A stretch of 64,000 nt of DNA from Scatophagus argus (Eukaryota > Chordata > Actinopteri > Scatophagidae). The stretch is from positions 10,205,917 to 10,269,916 of the forward strand of contig NC_058508.1 in the NCBI RefSeq assembly GCF_020382885.2. Direction: 5' to 3'. The translations under genes were made by a program, and so were the position numbers. Positions 10,225 to 21,413 of the stretch are shown piece after piece. Positions within the stretch are counted from its first letter, which is position 1. Every line of letters starts with the position of its first letter. Under the pieces are notes generated by a model that did not search any database, had not been told where the DNA came from, and saw only the letters and a program-made list of their open reading frames with translations.

Positions 10225-12170
10225 TCATGGCAGTTACTGAAAGAAAATTGTTCCCACAGACTCAAGACCCATTTGTGGTGGCTGCCGCCTTGGGTAGGGG
10301 TGGGGATGCGTAGGACAACAAGGACAACACGAGGTAGAGCATGCATAGCAGCCCTCCTGACCAGCTTGTTCAGTCTCCTCCTGTCCCGGTCCGTGCTGCC
10401 GGGTCCCCAACAGACCACAGCATAGTGAAAAGCAGAGGCTACCACAGAGTCATTACATGTCCATAGCAGGGGCCTGCACACTCCAAAGGACCTCAGTCTC
10501 CTCAGAAGGTGAAGACAACTTTGGCCCTTCTTCGGTGGGGGAAGTCAGTCACCATCTCCTTCGTTTTACTGGTGTTTGAGCACAGGTGGTTGCGCTCACA
10601 CCAGTCCACAAAATCCACGATGACTGACCTGTACTCCGTCTCATTCCCCTCAGACACACAGCCAACAATTGCTGAGTCATCAAACAACTTCTAGAGGTGA
10701 CATCTGCTGGTGTTGTAGGAAAAGTCCAAAGTGTAAGTATAGTGCCCCCCTGCTGCAGACCACCACCTCAGACACACAGTTATACAGTGTCACATGCTGT
10801 GGCCTGATGGTGAGGCAGTTGATGATCCAAGCAGCTAAATGTCCATCCACTCCTGCTCTCTCCAGCTTCCCTCTCAGCAGCACTGGTTGAATTGTGTTGA
10901 ATGTGCTTGAGAAGTCAAAAAACATGATTCTCACAGCGCTCCCAGCACTCTCCAGGTGAGTCAGCGCCCAGTGCAGCAGGTAGATGACAGTGTCATCCAT
11001 CCCGATGTTTGGCAAACTGCACAAACTGTGTCCATCGCGAAGGTGACTGAGGATGAGCCTCTCCATGGTTTTAATCAGTTGGGATGGGTCTGCTGGCCTG
11101 GAGATGTGTGAAGAGGGGAGAGGAAGGGTAGCAGAGGGGGTGGGGTTGGAATTAAATCTATTGAAAAACAGGTTTAATTCACTTGACCAGCGCTGATCGT
11201 CCCATTGGCTTGACTCAGTCCATGTCCTGAGATGGTCTTCAGGCCCTCCACACATCTTGCGTGTTGTTCTGCTCCAGTCGCTCCTCCAGCTTCTTCCTGT
11301 ACTTGTTCTTGGCCCACCTGATTGTGTATTTGTGTTCACACTGAACTCTCTTCTGCTCCCCTCTGTCCCCAGAAAAGAAAGCTCTCTTTTTCTGGTTCAA
11401 GCTCAGGGCTTGTTGTTGGAGAAACACCGTATTCTCCGGGTTGGCAAAGTGTTCTCCACACAGAAGTTAATGTAGTCTGTGATGCAGTCGGTCAGGCCAT
11501 TGATGTCATCACCATGAGAGCTGTAAAGTGTCTCCCAGTCTGTAGTTTGGAAACAGTCTCTCAGTCTCTCATTGGCCTCATCAGTCCACACTTTCACAGA
11601 CTTCTTCTGTGCAGGCTCTCTTCTCACTCTGGGTGTGTATTCGGGGAGCAGATGAACGAGACATTGATCAGAGCGTCTGAGCAGGGGGTGGAGGTGTATG
11701 TTGACATCCTTGACATTAGCATACAAAAGGTCCAGTATCTTGTTGTCCCCAGTGTGGCATTTCACATACTGTGTGAATGTGGGGAGGGTGGAAGATAGAG
11801 AGGCATGAAACATTAACATTAAACACAATAACGTGCGAAAACTCCCTTGGGATGTAATAAGGCCGAATGCCAACAGCAAGTAACTCGATATCTATAATGC
11901 AGACTTGTTCCTTTAGACGTGCCTCGGTTTCACCATCTCTCATTAATAAACACCGCCAGCCTTTCCGCTTACCACAGTCCTCCACTCTCTGGTTAATACG
12001 CACAAGTTTAAAACCAGAGACGCCATGGAATCTTGTATCAGTCCATTCAGCCAGGTCTCACTAAAACACATAAGGCTGCACTCCCTGTACAGTCTACAAC
12101 CGGGTCAGTGCCGTAAGCTCGTTGGTCTTATTAGAGAGGGAACAGACATTTCCCATAATAATGGAGGGTA
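10225..12170 (-). mobile_element. Degenerate non-LTR retrotransposon (LINE), minus strand
   Basis: Reading the minus strand from about 12,100 down: endonuclease-like segment (GVCLLMRDGETEARLKEQ, then IELLAVGIRPYYIPREF), DLLYANVKD, RRSDQCLVHLLPEYTPRVRR, then reverse-transcriptase pieces (FDFSSTFNTIQPVLL, HLAAWIINCLTIRPQHV), a decayed DDSAIVGCV catalytic block at about 10,670 and a C-terminal SVVASAFHYAVVCWGPG region. Frames are broken several times. This matches the CR1/L2/Rex1-type LINE ORF2 layout. It sits between VH 8 and VH 9 and is absent from block B. Fragments of the same family lie at 12,950 and 60,440. Confidence 0.85.
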
Positions 12171-12238
12171 AATATTAAGAATAAATAGAAAATCAAGTTT
12201 CCCCCCCAAACAAATGCATGAAATTATTTTGTTTTTAT

Positions 12239-12639
12239 TACAAATAATAACTGCTGCTGTTGGCAGCTGGATGTGAGTCTCTGTGGATTTGTCAAAGTCA
12301 GCAGTTCTTTTGCAGAATAACTTGATCATTTGTTCCAAAACATTTTCTCTTTTCAACAGGTGTGAAGTGTGAACAGTTGACACAGCCAGCCTCTGTGACT
12401 GTGCAGCCAGGTCAACGTCTGACCATCACCTGTCAGCAGCTACTTCACAGCTTGGTTCAGACAGCCTGCAGGGAAAGGACTGGAGTGGATTGGAATGAAA
12501 CATACTGGAGATTCATACTACAAAGATTCACTGAAGAACAAATTCAGTATTGATGTTGACTCTTCCAGCAACACAGTGACTCTAAATGGACAGAATGTGC
12601 AGCCTGAAGACTCTGCTGTGTATTTCTGTGCCAGAGAGT
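12239..12639 (+). pseudogene. IGHV: VH segment 9, KCEQL family, broken
   Basis: Only the 3' part of the leader is left (CTGCTGCTGTTGGCAGCTGGAT, from about 12,249); the ATG and promoter are lost next to the LINE end. V exon 12360-12639. After ITCQ a deletion removes the VSYSV region and shifts the frame, giving a stop near 12,551. The tail DSAVYFCAR is still visible in another frame. RSS is perfect: CACAGTA 12640-12646, 23-bp spacer, ACAAAAACC 12670-12678. Confidence 0.88.
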
Positions 12640-12702
12640 CACAGTAACACAAACCATCAGTGGAGCTGAACAAAAACCCCTCAGTGCCTGGTACATGAAG
12701 TC

Positions 12703-12704
<2 letters not shown>

Positions 12705-12739
<35 letters not shown>
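12705..12739. repeat. (TG)n microsatellite
   Basis: Thirty-five bases of TG repeat in the 3' flank of VH 9. The same place after VH 22 (60,092-60,120) also has (TG)n. Confidence 0.95.
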
Positions 12740-12740
<1 letters not shown>

Positions 12741-12949
12741 AGAAAGACAAATCACACACAAGACAAATCAAATTAAGCAGTTTCCTAACTTAGATGTACC
12801 AATATCAAATGAATGATGATTGATGATTGATCTTAAATTATATGCTGGTCAAAATCCTGGACAAATTTTCGATATTAGTGTGGTAAACCTATGTCCACGT
12901 CTTTGTTAAGTACATACATGAAAATCATACATCTGATGCTGAAGTTTAC

Positions 12950-13186
12950 ATTTAATGTCAAGGATGTCAACATACACCTCCACCCTCTGCTCAGACGCTC
13001 TGATCACTGTCTCGTTCATCTGCTCCCCGAATACACACTCAGAGTGAGAAGAGAGCCTGCACAGAAGAAGTCTGTGAAAGTGTGGACTGATGAGGCCAGT
13101 GAGAAACTGAGAGACTGTTTCCAAACTACAGACTGGGAGACACTTTACAGCTCTCATGGTGATGACATCAATGGCCTGACCACAAA
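12950..13186 (+). mobile_element. LINE fragment (plus strand)
   Basis: Encodes VKDVNIHLHPLLRRSDHCLV and onward to SSHGDDINGL, the same endonuclease/linker region found on the minus strand at 11,510-11,730. It is cut off abruptly. Its flank to the right (13,187-13,850) reappears inverted at 62,200-62,600, still attached to a short piece of this LINE. Confidence 0.8.
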
Positions 13187-13892
13187 TCTATTTTTTATTA
13201 AATATATAAATATTTAATATGATTATTGTCAGGTGAAGTAAACATTAGAATGATTTATTGTTGCACTGTACCAGAAGTCTGAGAAAGTACCAGCGAGTCC
13301 AGAAAGACCACAACAACCTCCCAGTTTACTGCTGTCCATACTGTGACAAAGCTAAGATGAGACAGTTTGATGGCAACCAGCAGGAACGATCTGTTCAGTG
13401 TCCATGCTTCACTTTTCAAAACAAGTGATTGGAAGGGAATTCTTTTACTTCTCTATCATTCTCTTTTCGGTTAGGGGTTGACCTTGGTCATCACCGTTGT
13501 ACTGAATCTCAATGACAGACACCCAGGCGTCTCCTCTGGAGACAGCTGGAAAGTCGGCTGATCCAAAGGCTGTGACAGTGGTAGATGATTGGACTTGACT
13601 CTGGGCATAACAATGTCCTGTTGTGGCCATTTCTCCCATGAAGTAGACGCTCAGTCCCTTCCTTATCGTCTATTTTGGGTTTTTGCCAAGAATGGGTGAA
13701 GCTACCTGGAGTGTTCTCTAAGCTGTATGAAAGACTAGTGTTGAGGTTTCTCAGGTCAGACCTCGGTGACGTCACATCCTGCTGTACTGATGACATCTGA
13801 TTCTCTTTGAGTGCGCAAGTTCAATAAATCTGTCAGCATAAGACATCCAAGTCCGGCATCATTTCTTCAACAAAGCAGTACTGAGACTGTCT
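13187..13892. other. Non-coding block, present inverted at 62,200-62,600
   Basis: No intact gene. The minus strand holds a decayed open stretch (SDLRNLNTSLSYSLENTPGS) that recurs in the inverted copy on the plus strand (62,280-62,400). I do not recognise a family, and it is probably an old repeat. Confidence 0.5.
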
Positions 13893-13900
13893 CCCTAACA

Positions 13901-14627
13901 CAGTGCTTCTCAAATAGTGGGGCGCGGTGCGATGCCAGGGGGGGCGCGTGTGACCCTGGGGAACATGCTTTTTTTGCCGTACTAGAATAAAGTGTAATTG
14001 CACATCCACTACAGTAGTTGGCAGTGGCACTCTCATTGTCAGAGTGTGCGCAGGGAGTATTAGCTCTATGGTGTAGCGGCTTTTTTGCACCGAGCAGGCG
14101 ATATGAAGTGCAGTAAGCGAACCCTTAAGAGACAACATGAAGAAATTTTTAACAGGGATGAGAAGAAAGGCGGAGAGAGCCGAAGATAATGAGACAAAAG
14201 TAACTCACCCGAAAGCTAAGACGAGGAAATATGACGAAGCATATGTAGCGCTTGGCTTCACTGTGACTACAGTGGGAGACGACAGACCGGTGTGTTTACT
14301 GTCTAAAAATGCTGGCAGCGGACAGCGTGAAGCCAAATAAATTAAGGCGCCACTTGAAGACATTACATCCCAATCATGCTGATAAGCCGCTGGAGTTATT
14401 TCAGCCAAAACGTGCCGAATATTGCCAACAATCATCCCGCTTTGTGAATACTACTTCAGTAAACCAGCGAGAATTGTTAGCATCCTATTATTACATATTA
14501 TTAAATATTATTACATATTATTATTACTATTATTTATAGTCGCGGCGGAGAGTGGGGGGGGGGGGGGGCGCGAATTGTTTTCTACTTGCTGGGGGGGGGC
14601 GCAACAGAAAATAATTGAGAAGCACTG
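13901..14627 (+). mobile_element. hAT transposon, internally deleted, with BED-finger transposase remnant
   Basis: Terminal inverted repeats CAGTGCTTCTCAAATAGTGG and ...ATAATTGAGAAGCACTG, and a perfect 8-bp target duplication CCCTAACA at 13893-13900 and 14628-14635. Inside is the 5' part of a ZBED/hAT-type transposase: RKYDEAYVALGFTVTTVGDD and, in a second frame, PNKLRRHLKTLHPNHADKP (zinc-finger-like H...H) up to VNQRELLASY, so there is a frameshift, and the catalytic core is deleted. Two G-runs mark the 3' part. The inverted paralog at about 62,180 shows the empty site with one CCCTAACA. Confidence 0.9.
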
Positions 14628-15063
14628 CCCTAACAGAACATTTACATGAACATTTACCTGTTTGTTTGATTGTTATAAAATTCTGTAGTTACAGCAGTAA
14701 AAGAACAAATGATTACAGATAAAAACAGAAAGTTATAAATATCAGGATTGATTTCTTAATTGTGCAGTGTGCTTTTCCTTGTCGCTCCTACTCTTTGGGA
14801 TTTTTCTTGTGACTGTTTCTTGTGCACAATATTATAAAAACCAAAAGCCATATTTTAAACAACTGAGATTAAAAACAAAACCTTCAAACCTCACTTTTAA
14901 ATTAAGATATGTGAATTAACTTCATTTCACTTGAGTCACATCAAATCCAGTCCACACAGTCTCCTTACTGTGAGGAGGAGTCAATGCAAAACTCAGATGT
15001 CTTCCACCTCTACTTATGTGACTGCAGAGAGGAGGACAGAGAACAGTGGACACACAGTTTGAC

Positions 15064-15286
15064 ATGATGGACTATAGGACAGGACTGCTGCTTTTAACTG
15101 TCTGCTGGGAAGGAGAACATATTCACTAATCTTGATTTTAGATGTCTTTTATTTGTCACCAACTCTACTCTCAGTCAGTCCAAGGTCGGTTTACCATCTC
15201 CAGAGACAACAGCAGACAGCAGGTGTATCTGCAGATGAACAGTCTGAAGACTGAAGATTCTGCTGTTTATTATTGTGCTCGACACT
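15064..15286 (+). pseudogene. IGHV: VH segment 10, truncated to leader and FR3
   Basis: Octamer-like ATGCAAAA 14984-14991 and leader from 15064 ([15 protein letters not shown]), but the splice donor is ruined (GGGAAGGAGAAC against GGGCAGGTGAAG). The intron then joins FR3 directly ([20 protein letters not shown]), so FR1, CDR1, FR2 and most of CDR2 are deleted. The end is intact: DSAVYYCAR, heptamer CACAGTG 15287-15293, 23-bp spacer, nonamer ACAAAATCC 15317-15325. Its inverted paralog at 61 kb keeps the full exon. Confidence 0.88.
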
Positions 15287-15325
15287 CACAGTGACTGGAG
15301 TTGGTTGAGCAGCTGCACAAAATCC

Positions 15326-16094
15326 TACAGCACTGATCTCTCAGGCTGTTTTTTTTTTCTCTTACATGGCATTGATATTATATATTTTTATTTTGTACAT
15401 GATTTTTTAAAATCATGTAATTTATAATTTTTTAACCTTTATCTTACAAGATGTATTTTGTAAATAATGCTTAATAAGACAAAAACAAAACAAAACACAA
15501 CAACAATCACTTGTTGAATAAAGAGCCACAGACAGCATCACAATGTTGTTGAAAATATTTTTTTCTAAAACCATATAATGTCTATAATTTTTTTAAAATT
15601 TAAAATAAGTCATGGTGCTGAAATTTTTATTAACTTGACTCATCACATTTTGAATAATGAAGTGTGACTACAAGCTGTTTACCATCAGCAGCAAAAAGGA
15701 GGGCAGGAATAATGCTTTGCCTTCATGTGTTACAATTTCTGTCGTTTTTTGCCACATTTTATCTCTTTAGTTATTTACTTAGAAAAAAGAGAAAAAACAA
15801 TAAAAATAATAAAAACATTCTAATCCACAAATCATGATGTTTCATTGCTTGAAGACTGTTTGTAATTTTGATTAAACCACACATAAAGATAAAATATGCT
15901 GATCATTTAAAATTAAAACAACTTATGACCATAGTTTTCATCTGATCTTAAATATTCAGTCTTCAGGTTTTTGTCATAAGTTTCTGTTCCAGCTGCTGTG
16001 TTTCTTTAAAGGCTTCAAGTTTTTTCTCTCCGGCTTCAAAGATCTTTGTGCACAATCACACACAAATTTACATGTACACAATAAGACAAATAAG
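15326..16094. other. Intergenic, duplicated after VH 20 and partly at 62.8-63.3 kb
   Basis: AT-rich non-coding DNA matching about 50,750-51,600. No gene or RSS recognised. Confidence 0.5.
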
Positions 16095-16138
16095 ACACTG
16101 ATTATCATGGTTGATTGCACAACCATGATAATCAGTGT
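16095..16138. repeat. Perfect 19-bp inverted repeat
   Basis: ACACTGATTATCATGGTTG and its exact reverse complement, separated by six bases. The matching place in block B (about 51,615) has only one arm-like piece, so this is a local inverted duplication. Confidence 0.85.
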
Positions 16139-16317
16139 TAACAATATAATCACATAAAATTTGCATAATGTTTTAATATCAAATTATTGTGAATTCAACT
16201 CACTTAAGCATTAATGATTTACAGTAAAAGCAAAGATAACAGCTGTAGGGACATTATCAAAATGTTGTGAGTGTGTAAGTTAAGTTAAAATATCATATGT
16301 AGATCAGAAGTGATTTC

Positions 16318-16366
16318 CAGTGGTTAAAAGTGGTCTGGAGAATCTCACAGATTGACCTGTACAGTT
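16318..16366 (+). pseudogene. IGHV: VH fragment 11 (FR1 scrap)
   Basis: About 49 bp matching FR1 of the main family (CAGTGGTTAAAAG...GGTCTGGAGAATCTCACAG...CTGTACAG) with one inserted base. It is joined directly to DNA that resembles the KCEQL-family upstream region (ending TGATTTCCAG), so it is a recombination scar between two VH types. Confidence 0.75.
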
Positions 16367-16559
16367 ACGCTATGGTTAAAATGGCACAGCCATGTTTCTG
16401 TCTGTAAAATTTGCCATTGAACTGGAAATATGTGGTGTTTAGGCACAAATCCAGAAGTTGGCATATGTGTTCTGGATATAGAGCATGATAATAATAATGC
16501 TATATATCCTATAAATGTCTATAATAGAGCATTAACGAAGTCGAAACCAACTTTACCAT

Positions 16560-17067
16560 CCCCAACGACTGTCTCTCAACGACTGTCGTTTGGCATAATG
16601 GGGCACTAACGAGCCTACGACACCACTGGCCATGTGAACGCCTCCGCAGAGGTTAAATACCTGGGTCTCCACACCAGCTAGTTGGACTAGTCCCAGCCTA
16701 TTCGAGCGAGCATGAACTGATGAAGCCTCTTGGATGAGAGGTGAAACGTTTTCAAAGACAAATAACTAAGTCCAGTTGCGTTCGATTGAATTTCCTTGAG
16801 ATAACCATGACCTGGATGAATGAGAATATTCACAGGCTTATTGCAGAACAATTTGGGTTGGCAACCCTGAAAATGGTGCGGGAATATGAAAAGTTGGCTC
16901 GGAATATTGCAGATTACAGAAACCACCTACGGTTTAATCTGAGATGCAGACAACAAGGGCTTATACCAACTAGCCTACGCCTATGTTCCACTATGGAAGG
17001 CCATAGAGTGAAAAGAATCATAGGAAAAGCACAAACAGTTACAACCTACAGAAATATAATGACTTAA
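16560..17067 (+). mobile_element. Retroelement-like fragment, class uncertain
   Basis: Contains a stretch reading KRFQRQITKSSCVRLNFLEI and then a 60-residue open piece (HRLIAEQFGLATLKMVREYE, NHLRFNLRCRQQGLIPTSLR). From memory, similar tracts accompany repeated elements in fish genomes, possibly Penelope-like, but I cannot confirm the class. Not related to Ig genes. Confidence 0.4.
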
Positions 17068-17176
17068 TATAAAAAACAGTCTAATAATACAAATGTCCTT
17101 ATTAAACTTTCTGTATTAATATGATGAAAGTGTGTCCATAAATAAAATATGCTAAATAAACCAGCAGAGGGCGTTT

Positions 17177-17201
17177 ATGCAAACTCTTCCTCTCTTATAA
17201 A
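17177..17201 (+). promoter_or_regulatory. VH 12 promoter: octamer and TATA box
   Basis: ATGCAAAC 17177-17184 and TATAAA 17196-17201, about 100 bp before the leader ATG. Confidence 0.7.
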
Positions 17202-17299
17202 CACACCATCAGCAACTTGTGGCACATCACTGTGACACTTTGACACATTTTCAGAAACACTCAGCTCAGAGAGCAGTGAACTGCTGTGTTTATCACAGA

Positions 17300-17742
17300 A
17301 TGGAAAATATAATTATCTGGAGTTTATTATTTGTAGTTACTGTTCATGGTGAGAAAATCAATTCTGCGTTCCTTCTTTTATAAACCTGATTGACAATTGA
17401 TAATGATAATGATCATATTTTCTTTGCTCACAGGAGTTTGGAGTGAGATCAGACTGGACCAGACTCCCTCTGAGGTGAAAAGACCTGGAGACACAGTGAA
17501 GATGTCATGTATCATATCTGGGTTTGACATGACAAGCTACTATATTCACTGGATAAGACAGAGGCCAGGGAGAGCTCTGGAGTGGATTGGGAGAATGGAT
17601 ACAGGTTCAAACTCAGCTATCTATGCCAGCTCCTTTCAAAGTGGTTTCGTCATGACTGAAGACGTGTCCAGCAGCACTCAGTACCTCGAGGTCAAGAGCC
17701 TGACAGCAGAAGATTCTGCTGTTTACTTCTGTGCTCGATGGA
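17300..17742 (+). CDS. IGHV: VH segment 12, intact, single-copy family
   Basis: Leader exon 17300-17348 ([17 protein letters not shown], donor GTGAGA); V exon 17434-17742 after TGCTCACAG. It reads [18 protein letters not shown], Cys in [33 protein letters not shown] is ideal: CACAGTG 17743-17749, 23-bp spacer, ACAAAAACC 17773-17781. It is the only member of this family in the window and has no counterpart in block B, consistent with the deletion inferred there. No defects seen. Confidence 0.93.
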
Positions 17743-17781
17743 CACAGTGACTGAAGACAGTGAAGCAGCTGCACAAAAACC

Positions 17782-18348
17782 TCCACAAACGACAAACAAA
17801 AAGTGATCTTCACAACATCTGGGTTTTCTCACTACCTGCAAAAGCACTTTGATTTATTCATGTTAGATTTCTATATATTTAACTGTAAGCTCATGACTAC
17901 ATACTTATTCTCTTTGTGGAGTTGCATCACTCTCACCAACAAAGTTCCTTCATTTGTCAAAGCATGATTTAATACTAAATTTCCAACATCAAATTAACAA
18001 GTACAAAACATAAACAACATATATTATATATATTGAGATGACAATGAAACAACAGCAGATATGACAATACTAAAGTAGTGTAGATTATTTAGCATGTTTG
18101 CTGCTTAATATGACTAATGAAAATGCAGATATGAGGATGCATTTTATTTGAAGTCATTTAAATAAAAAATGTACACAAATCTGATTTTGGAAAATTTTAA
18201 ACTGAAAATTTCATCATGGAAAGAAATTATGGTAATGTGGCTATGGAGTTAATACTCAAAAAATATTATATTGATTCTGCAGTGTCAGTAAATAGTAAAC
18301 TGAAAGCCAAGTCCAAAGTTGTTCTCCCCTCCCTGTGAGGAGGAGTCA
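17782..18348. other. Intergenic, no gene seen
   Basis: AT-rich spacer between VH 12 and the octamer of VH 13. Confidence 0.45.
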
Positions 18349-18428
18349 ATGCAAAACTCAGATGTCTTCCACCTCTACTTATGTGACTGCAGAGAGGAGG
18401 ACAGAGAAAAGTGGACACACAGTTTAAC

Positions 18429-18867
18429 ATGATGGACTATAGGACAGGACTGCTGCTTTTAACTGTCTGCTGGGCAGGTGAAGAACATTCACTCATCATA
18501 ATTTGTTGATGGAATTTCAAGTATGAAAGCAGTTCACATGATATCTTTTATGCTTTGACAGGTGTTGATGGTCAGACTCTGACAGAATCTGAACCAGTGG
18601 TTAAAAGGCCTGGAGAATCTCACAGATTGACCTGTACAGCCTCTGGATTCACACTCAGTGACTACGAGATGGCCTGGGTCAGACAGGCTCCTGGAAAAGG
18701 ACTGGAGTGGGTGGCTTCTATCAGCTATGACAGTGGCAGCATCTACTACTCCCGGTCAGTCCAAGGCCGGTTTACCATCTCCAGAGACAACAGCAGACAG
18801 CAGGTGTATCTGCAGATGAACAGTCTGAAGACTGAAGATTCTGCTGTTTATTATTGTGCTCGACACT
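18429..18867 (+). CDS. IGHV: VH segment 13, intact, main family
   Basis: Octamer-like ATGCAAAA 18349-18356, leader exon 18429-18477, V exon 18562-18867 after [51 protein letters not shown]. Heptamer CACAGTC 18868-18874 (last base C instead of G), 23-bp spacer, nonamer ACAAAATCC 18898-18906. The frame stays open past the RSS. Likely usable; the heptamer change is at its least conserved end. Confidence 0.9.
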
Positions 18868-19009
18868 CACAGTCACTCGAGTTGGTGGAGCAGCTGCACA
18901 AAATCCTACAGGACTCACCTGTATAGGTGACTGAGCCAAACCATTTTTATAGTTTTTATGTCATATATTATATTCTACAGTTTCAGAATTCTTTTTTAAA
19001 TGCTGTTTC

Positions 19010-19299
19010 TGTCATGCCTGGTGTTTTTTGGTTATGCTTTGTCTTTTGATTTCTGTCTATGTGCCATGTTCCATGTTTGTCTTGTGCTTCCATGTATTAT
19101 GTTCAAGGTTTTTGTCATGTCCTGTTTTATTTTGAAAGTGTCTCTTCCCCTGTGTGTCCTGTTTTCATGTAGCTTTGCTTTAGTTTTCCTGATTGCTTTT
19201 TCCCTCCTGATGTGTGTCACCTGTGTCTCGTTGTCTTGTCTATTTAGTCCTTGTCTTCCCAGTCACCATGGTCAGAGCGTCTGCTTCCCCTAACCCCCA

Positions 19300-19344
<45 letters not shown>

Positions 19345-19583
19345 AGCCATGGCAGGATCTGCATTGTTCCCCCATGCCATGCCAGGATCTGTTGTTTAGA
19401 TTTACCTTGTTACGCCTTGCCATATCTGCCCAGGAGTTTTTGCCACAGTAAGTGTGTTTTTGTATTTAGTTTTGTTTAATAAAAGACCAGTGTTTTTGGA
19501 CCTCCACCTCGCCTGCCAGCCTCTTTTGACTCTGCATCGGGGTTCAGTAAATTTCTGCGTCAGCGACGCGACCAATCGTGTCA
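19010..19583 (+). mobile_element. Solo LTR, second copy, with poly-C tract
   Basis: Starts TGTCATGCCTGG and ends GTGTCA, with AATAAA at 19,478-19,483; same family as 1003-1593 but in the opposite orientation. A run of 44 C (19,301-19,344) lies inside. I see no matching target duplication (left GTTTC, right ATTCA), and the flank to its right corresponds to DNA about 350 bp further along after VH 2, so a deletion probably accompanied or followed the insertion. Confidence 0.7.
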
Positions 19584-19795
19584 ATTCATGTCCTCAGGTT
19601 ACGGTATTTAAAATGGTGCAACACACAGACACTTGATGATGATTACTTGATTATGATTACTGAACACCTGATTACTACTTATGGTGACTTTAAAGTAACA
19701 AATCATGAGAAAAAGCCGGAAAAATACTGTATTTGTGTTTGCAGCAGTAAGTGAATAAACAAATGAATTAAATGCAGTGAATCCAATGAGCTGTC

Positions 19796-20041
19796 AAGTC
19801 AAGTCAAGTCAACTTTATTTGTATAGCCCATTTTTACAAGCAGTTTGTCTCAAAGGGCTTAACATAACATCAGCAACATCCTCTGCCCTTTGACCCTCAC
19901 ATCGACTAAGGAAAAACTCCCAGAAAAACCTTTAACAGGAAAAAATGGAAGAAACCTCAGGGTGAGCAACAGAGGAGGGATCCCTCACCCAGGACGGGCA
20001 GACGTGCAATGGATGTTGTACAGGCAGGAAAGCAATTTGCA
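19796..20041 (+). repeat. Dispersed fish repeat with CAAGT lead-in
   Basis: Begins with CAAGT tandem units, then CTTTATTTGTATAGCCCATT and the CTCAAAGGGCTT tract. By memory of teleost genomes this is a common interspersed repeat. Family not assigned. Confidence 0.55.
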
Positions 20042-20385
20042 ACATGAGAAATGACATTACTAAAAAGATAAGCAAAACAAAATCTCAACTGTTTAGTTTC
20101 ACTTTTTGCTACCACCTCAATATGATTTTAACATTTCACAAGCTATAGGAAATTTATAGTATTGAAAATTATAATGAACTGCTGTAACATTCATGTATTC
20201 TTTTTTTATGTGATGTTGAGAATCACTATCCTATCAGTTCGATTTCGGCCCGTAGGGAGAACCACCCCGCCCATAGTCGGTACATAGAGGAATGACAGGC
20301 AGATGTCAACAATACACATTGGGTTGGTCATAGAGCCGGCTACAGTTCAACTTGAAGATCTGGATGGAGAGATACCTGCGGAAAG

Positions 20386-20389
<4 letters not shown>

Positions 20390-20433
<44 letters not shown>
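20390..20433. repeat. (GA)n microsatellite
   Basis: About 44 bp of GA repeat. Confidence 0.95.
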
Positions 20434-20439
<6 letters not shown>

Positions 20440-21319
20440 AGAGACACAAGACTACGAGGAGCACTGGACACACAGTTAGTGACATAAAATAATGAACTGC
20501 ATGTTAATCTGACGAGGGGAGAGGATAGAAGAGGAAAAGGAGGAGGGGAAACTGCTTGGTGGATCATGTTTGTGTCCCCCGGCAGCATAGGCCTATAGCA
20601 GCTTAGCTAAGATAGAGATTTAAAGATTAACAGTTAGTCAGACCTATTCTAGCTGTGCTTATATACTTGAGGTAAATCATGAATGTGATGGAACAGATGC
20701 TGAGTAAATAAATTATCTGAGGAAAGCAGCTCACATCATGTTTAATGAGTGTTTAATCATTTGACAACATGATAAGTACACTGTAAACATGGCTTATAGA
20801 AGGAAACATTCTTCTTGGTTGTTCTGTCTGTTTCCATCAGTGCACATCATCATTGTTAATCCAATGCTGATTTTAATGAATGTGTTTCAGATATTTTAGA
20901 ATTAAGAAGAACAATTATGAATCACTTTATTGGCAGTATATATTTTTACATACACACACTGAATTTGTCTTGCATTTTATCCATCCTTAGTTAAACACAC
21001 ATGCAACACCCAGCAAATTACATGCAGTGAAACACACACAGAAGCAGTGGGCTGCATTGAGCACCCAGGGAGGTTAAGTGCCTTGCTCAAGGGCACTTAG
21101 AGGGGAGGGGCTGTTTTTTCAAGCCGCTTCTACAACCTCTAAGCCAGGGCTGCTGTTATAATGACATTATCAAAATGTTCCAGCTGAGTGTGTAATGAAG
21201 TTAAAATATCACATGTAAATCAGAGGTGATTTCCAGGCATGTTTTCACTCTGCAGATATAATAACAGTCAACAAACTCTTCTATTGGCTCCAGTCACACC
21301 AACATTGATGTTTGATTGT
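20434..21319. other. Intergenic; no gene seen
   Basis: Non-coding. About 21,041-21,150 (AGTGCCTTGCTCAAGGGCAC) resembles another common dispersed teleost repeat. From 21,170 onward it is the upstream region of the KCEQL family. Confidence 0.45.
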
Positions 21320-21359
21320 ATGCAAACTCAGTGAGCTTCCTTGTTCCTCAGCTATAAAA
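21320..21359 (+). promoter_or_regulatory. VH 14 promoter: octamer and TATA box
   Basis: ATGCAAAC 21320-21327 and TATAAAA 21353-21359, as in VH 3. Confidence 0.7.
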
Positions 21360-21413
21360 ACTTCACATCAGGCTGTCAGTGGAGTTCACAGCACGTCAGT
21401 TTCAACATAAACC

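Noticed and set aside
10680-11339. 219-residue minus-strand open frame
   Set aside because: It is the decayed reverse-transcriptase part of the LINE, not a host gene.
19214-19451. Proline-rich open frames
   Set aside because: Produced by the poly-C run inside a solo LTR.
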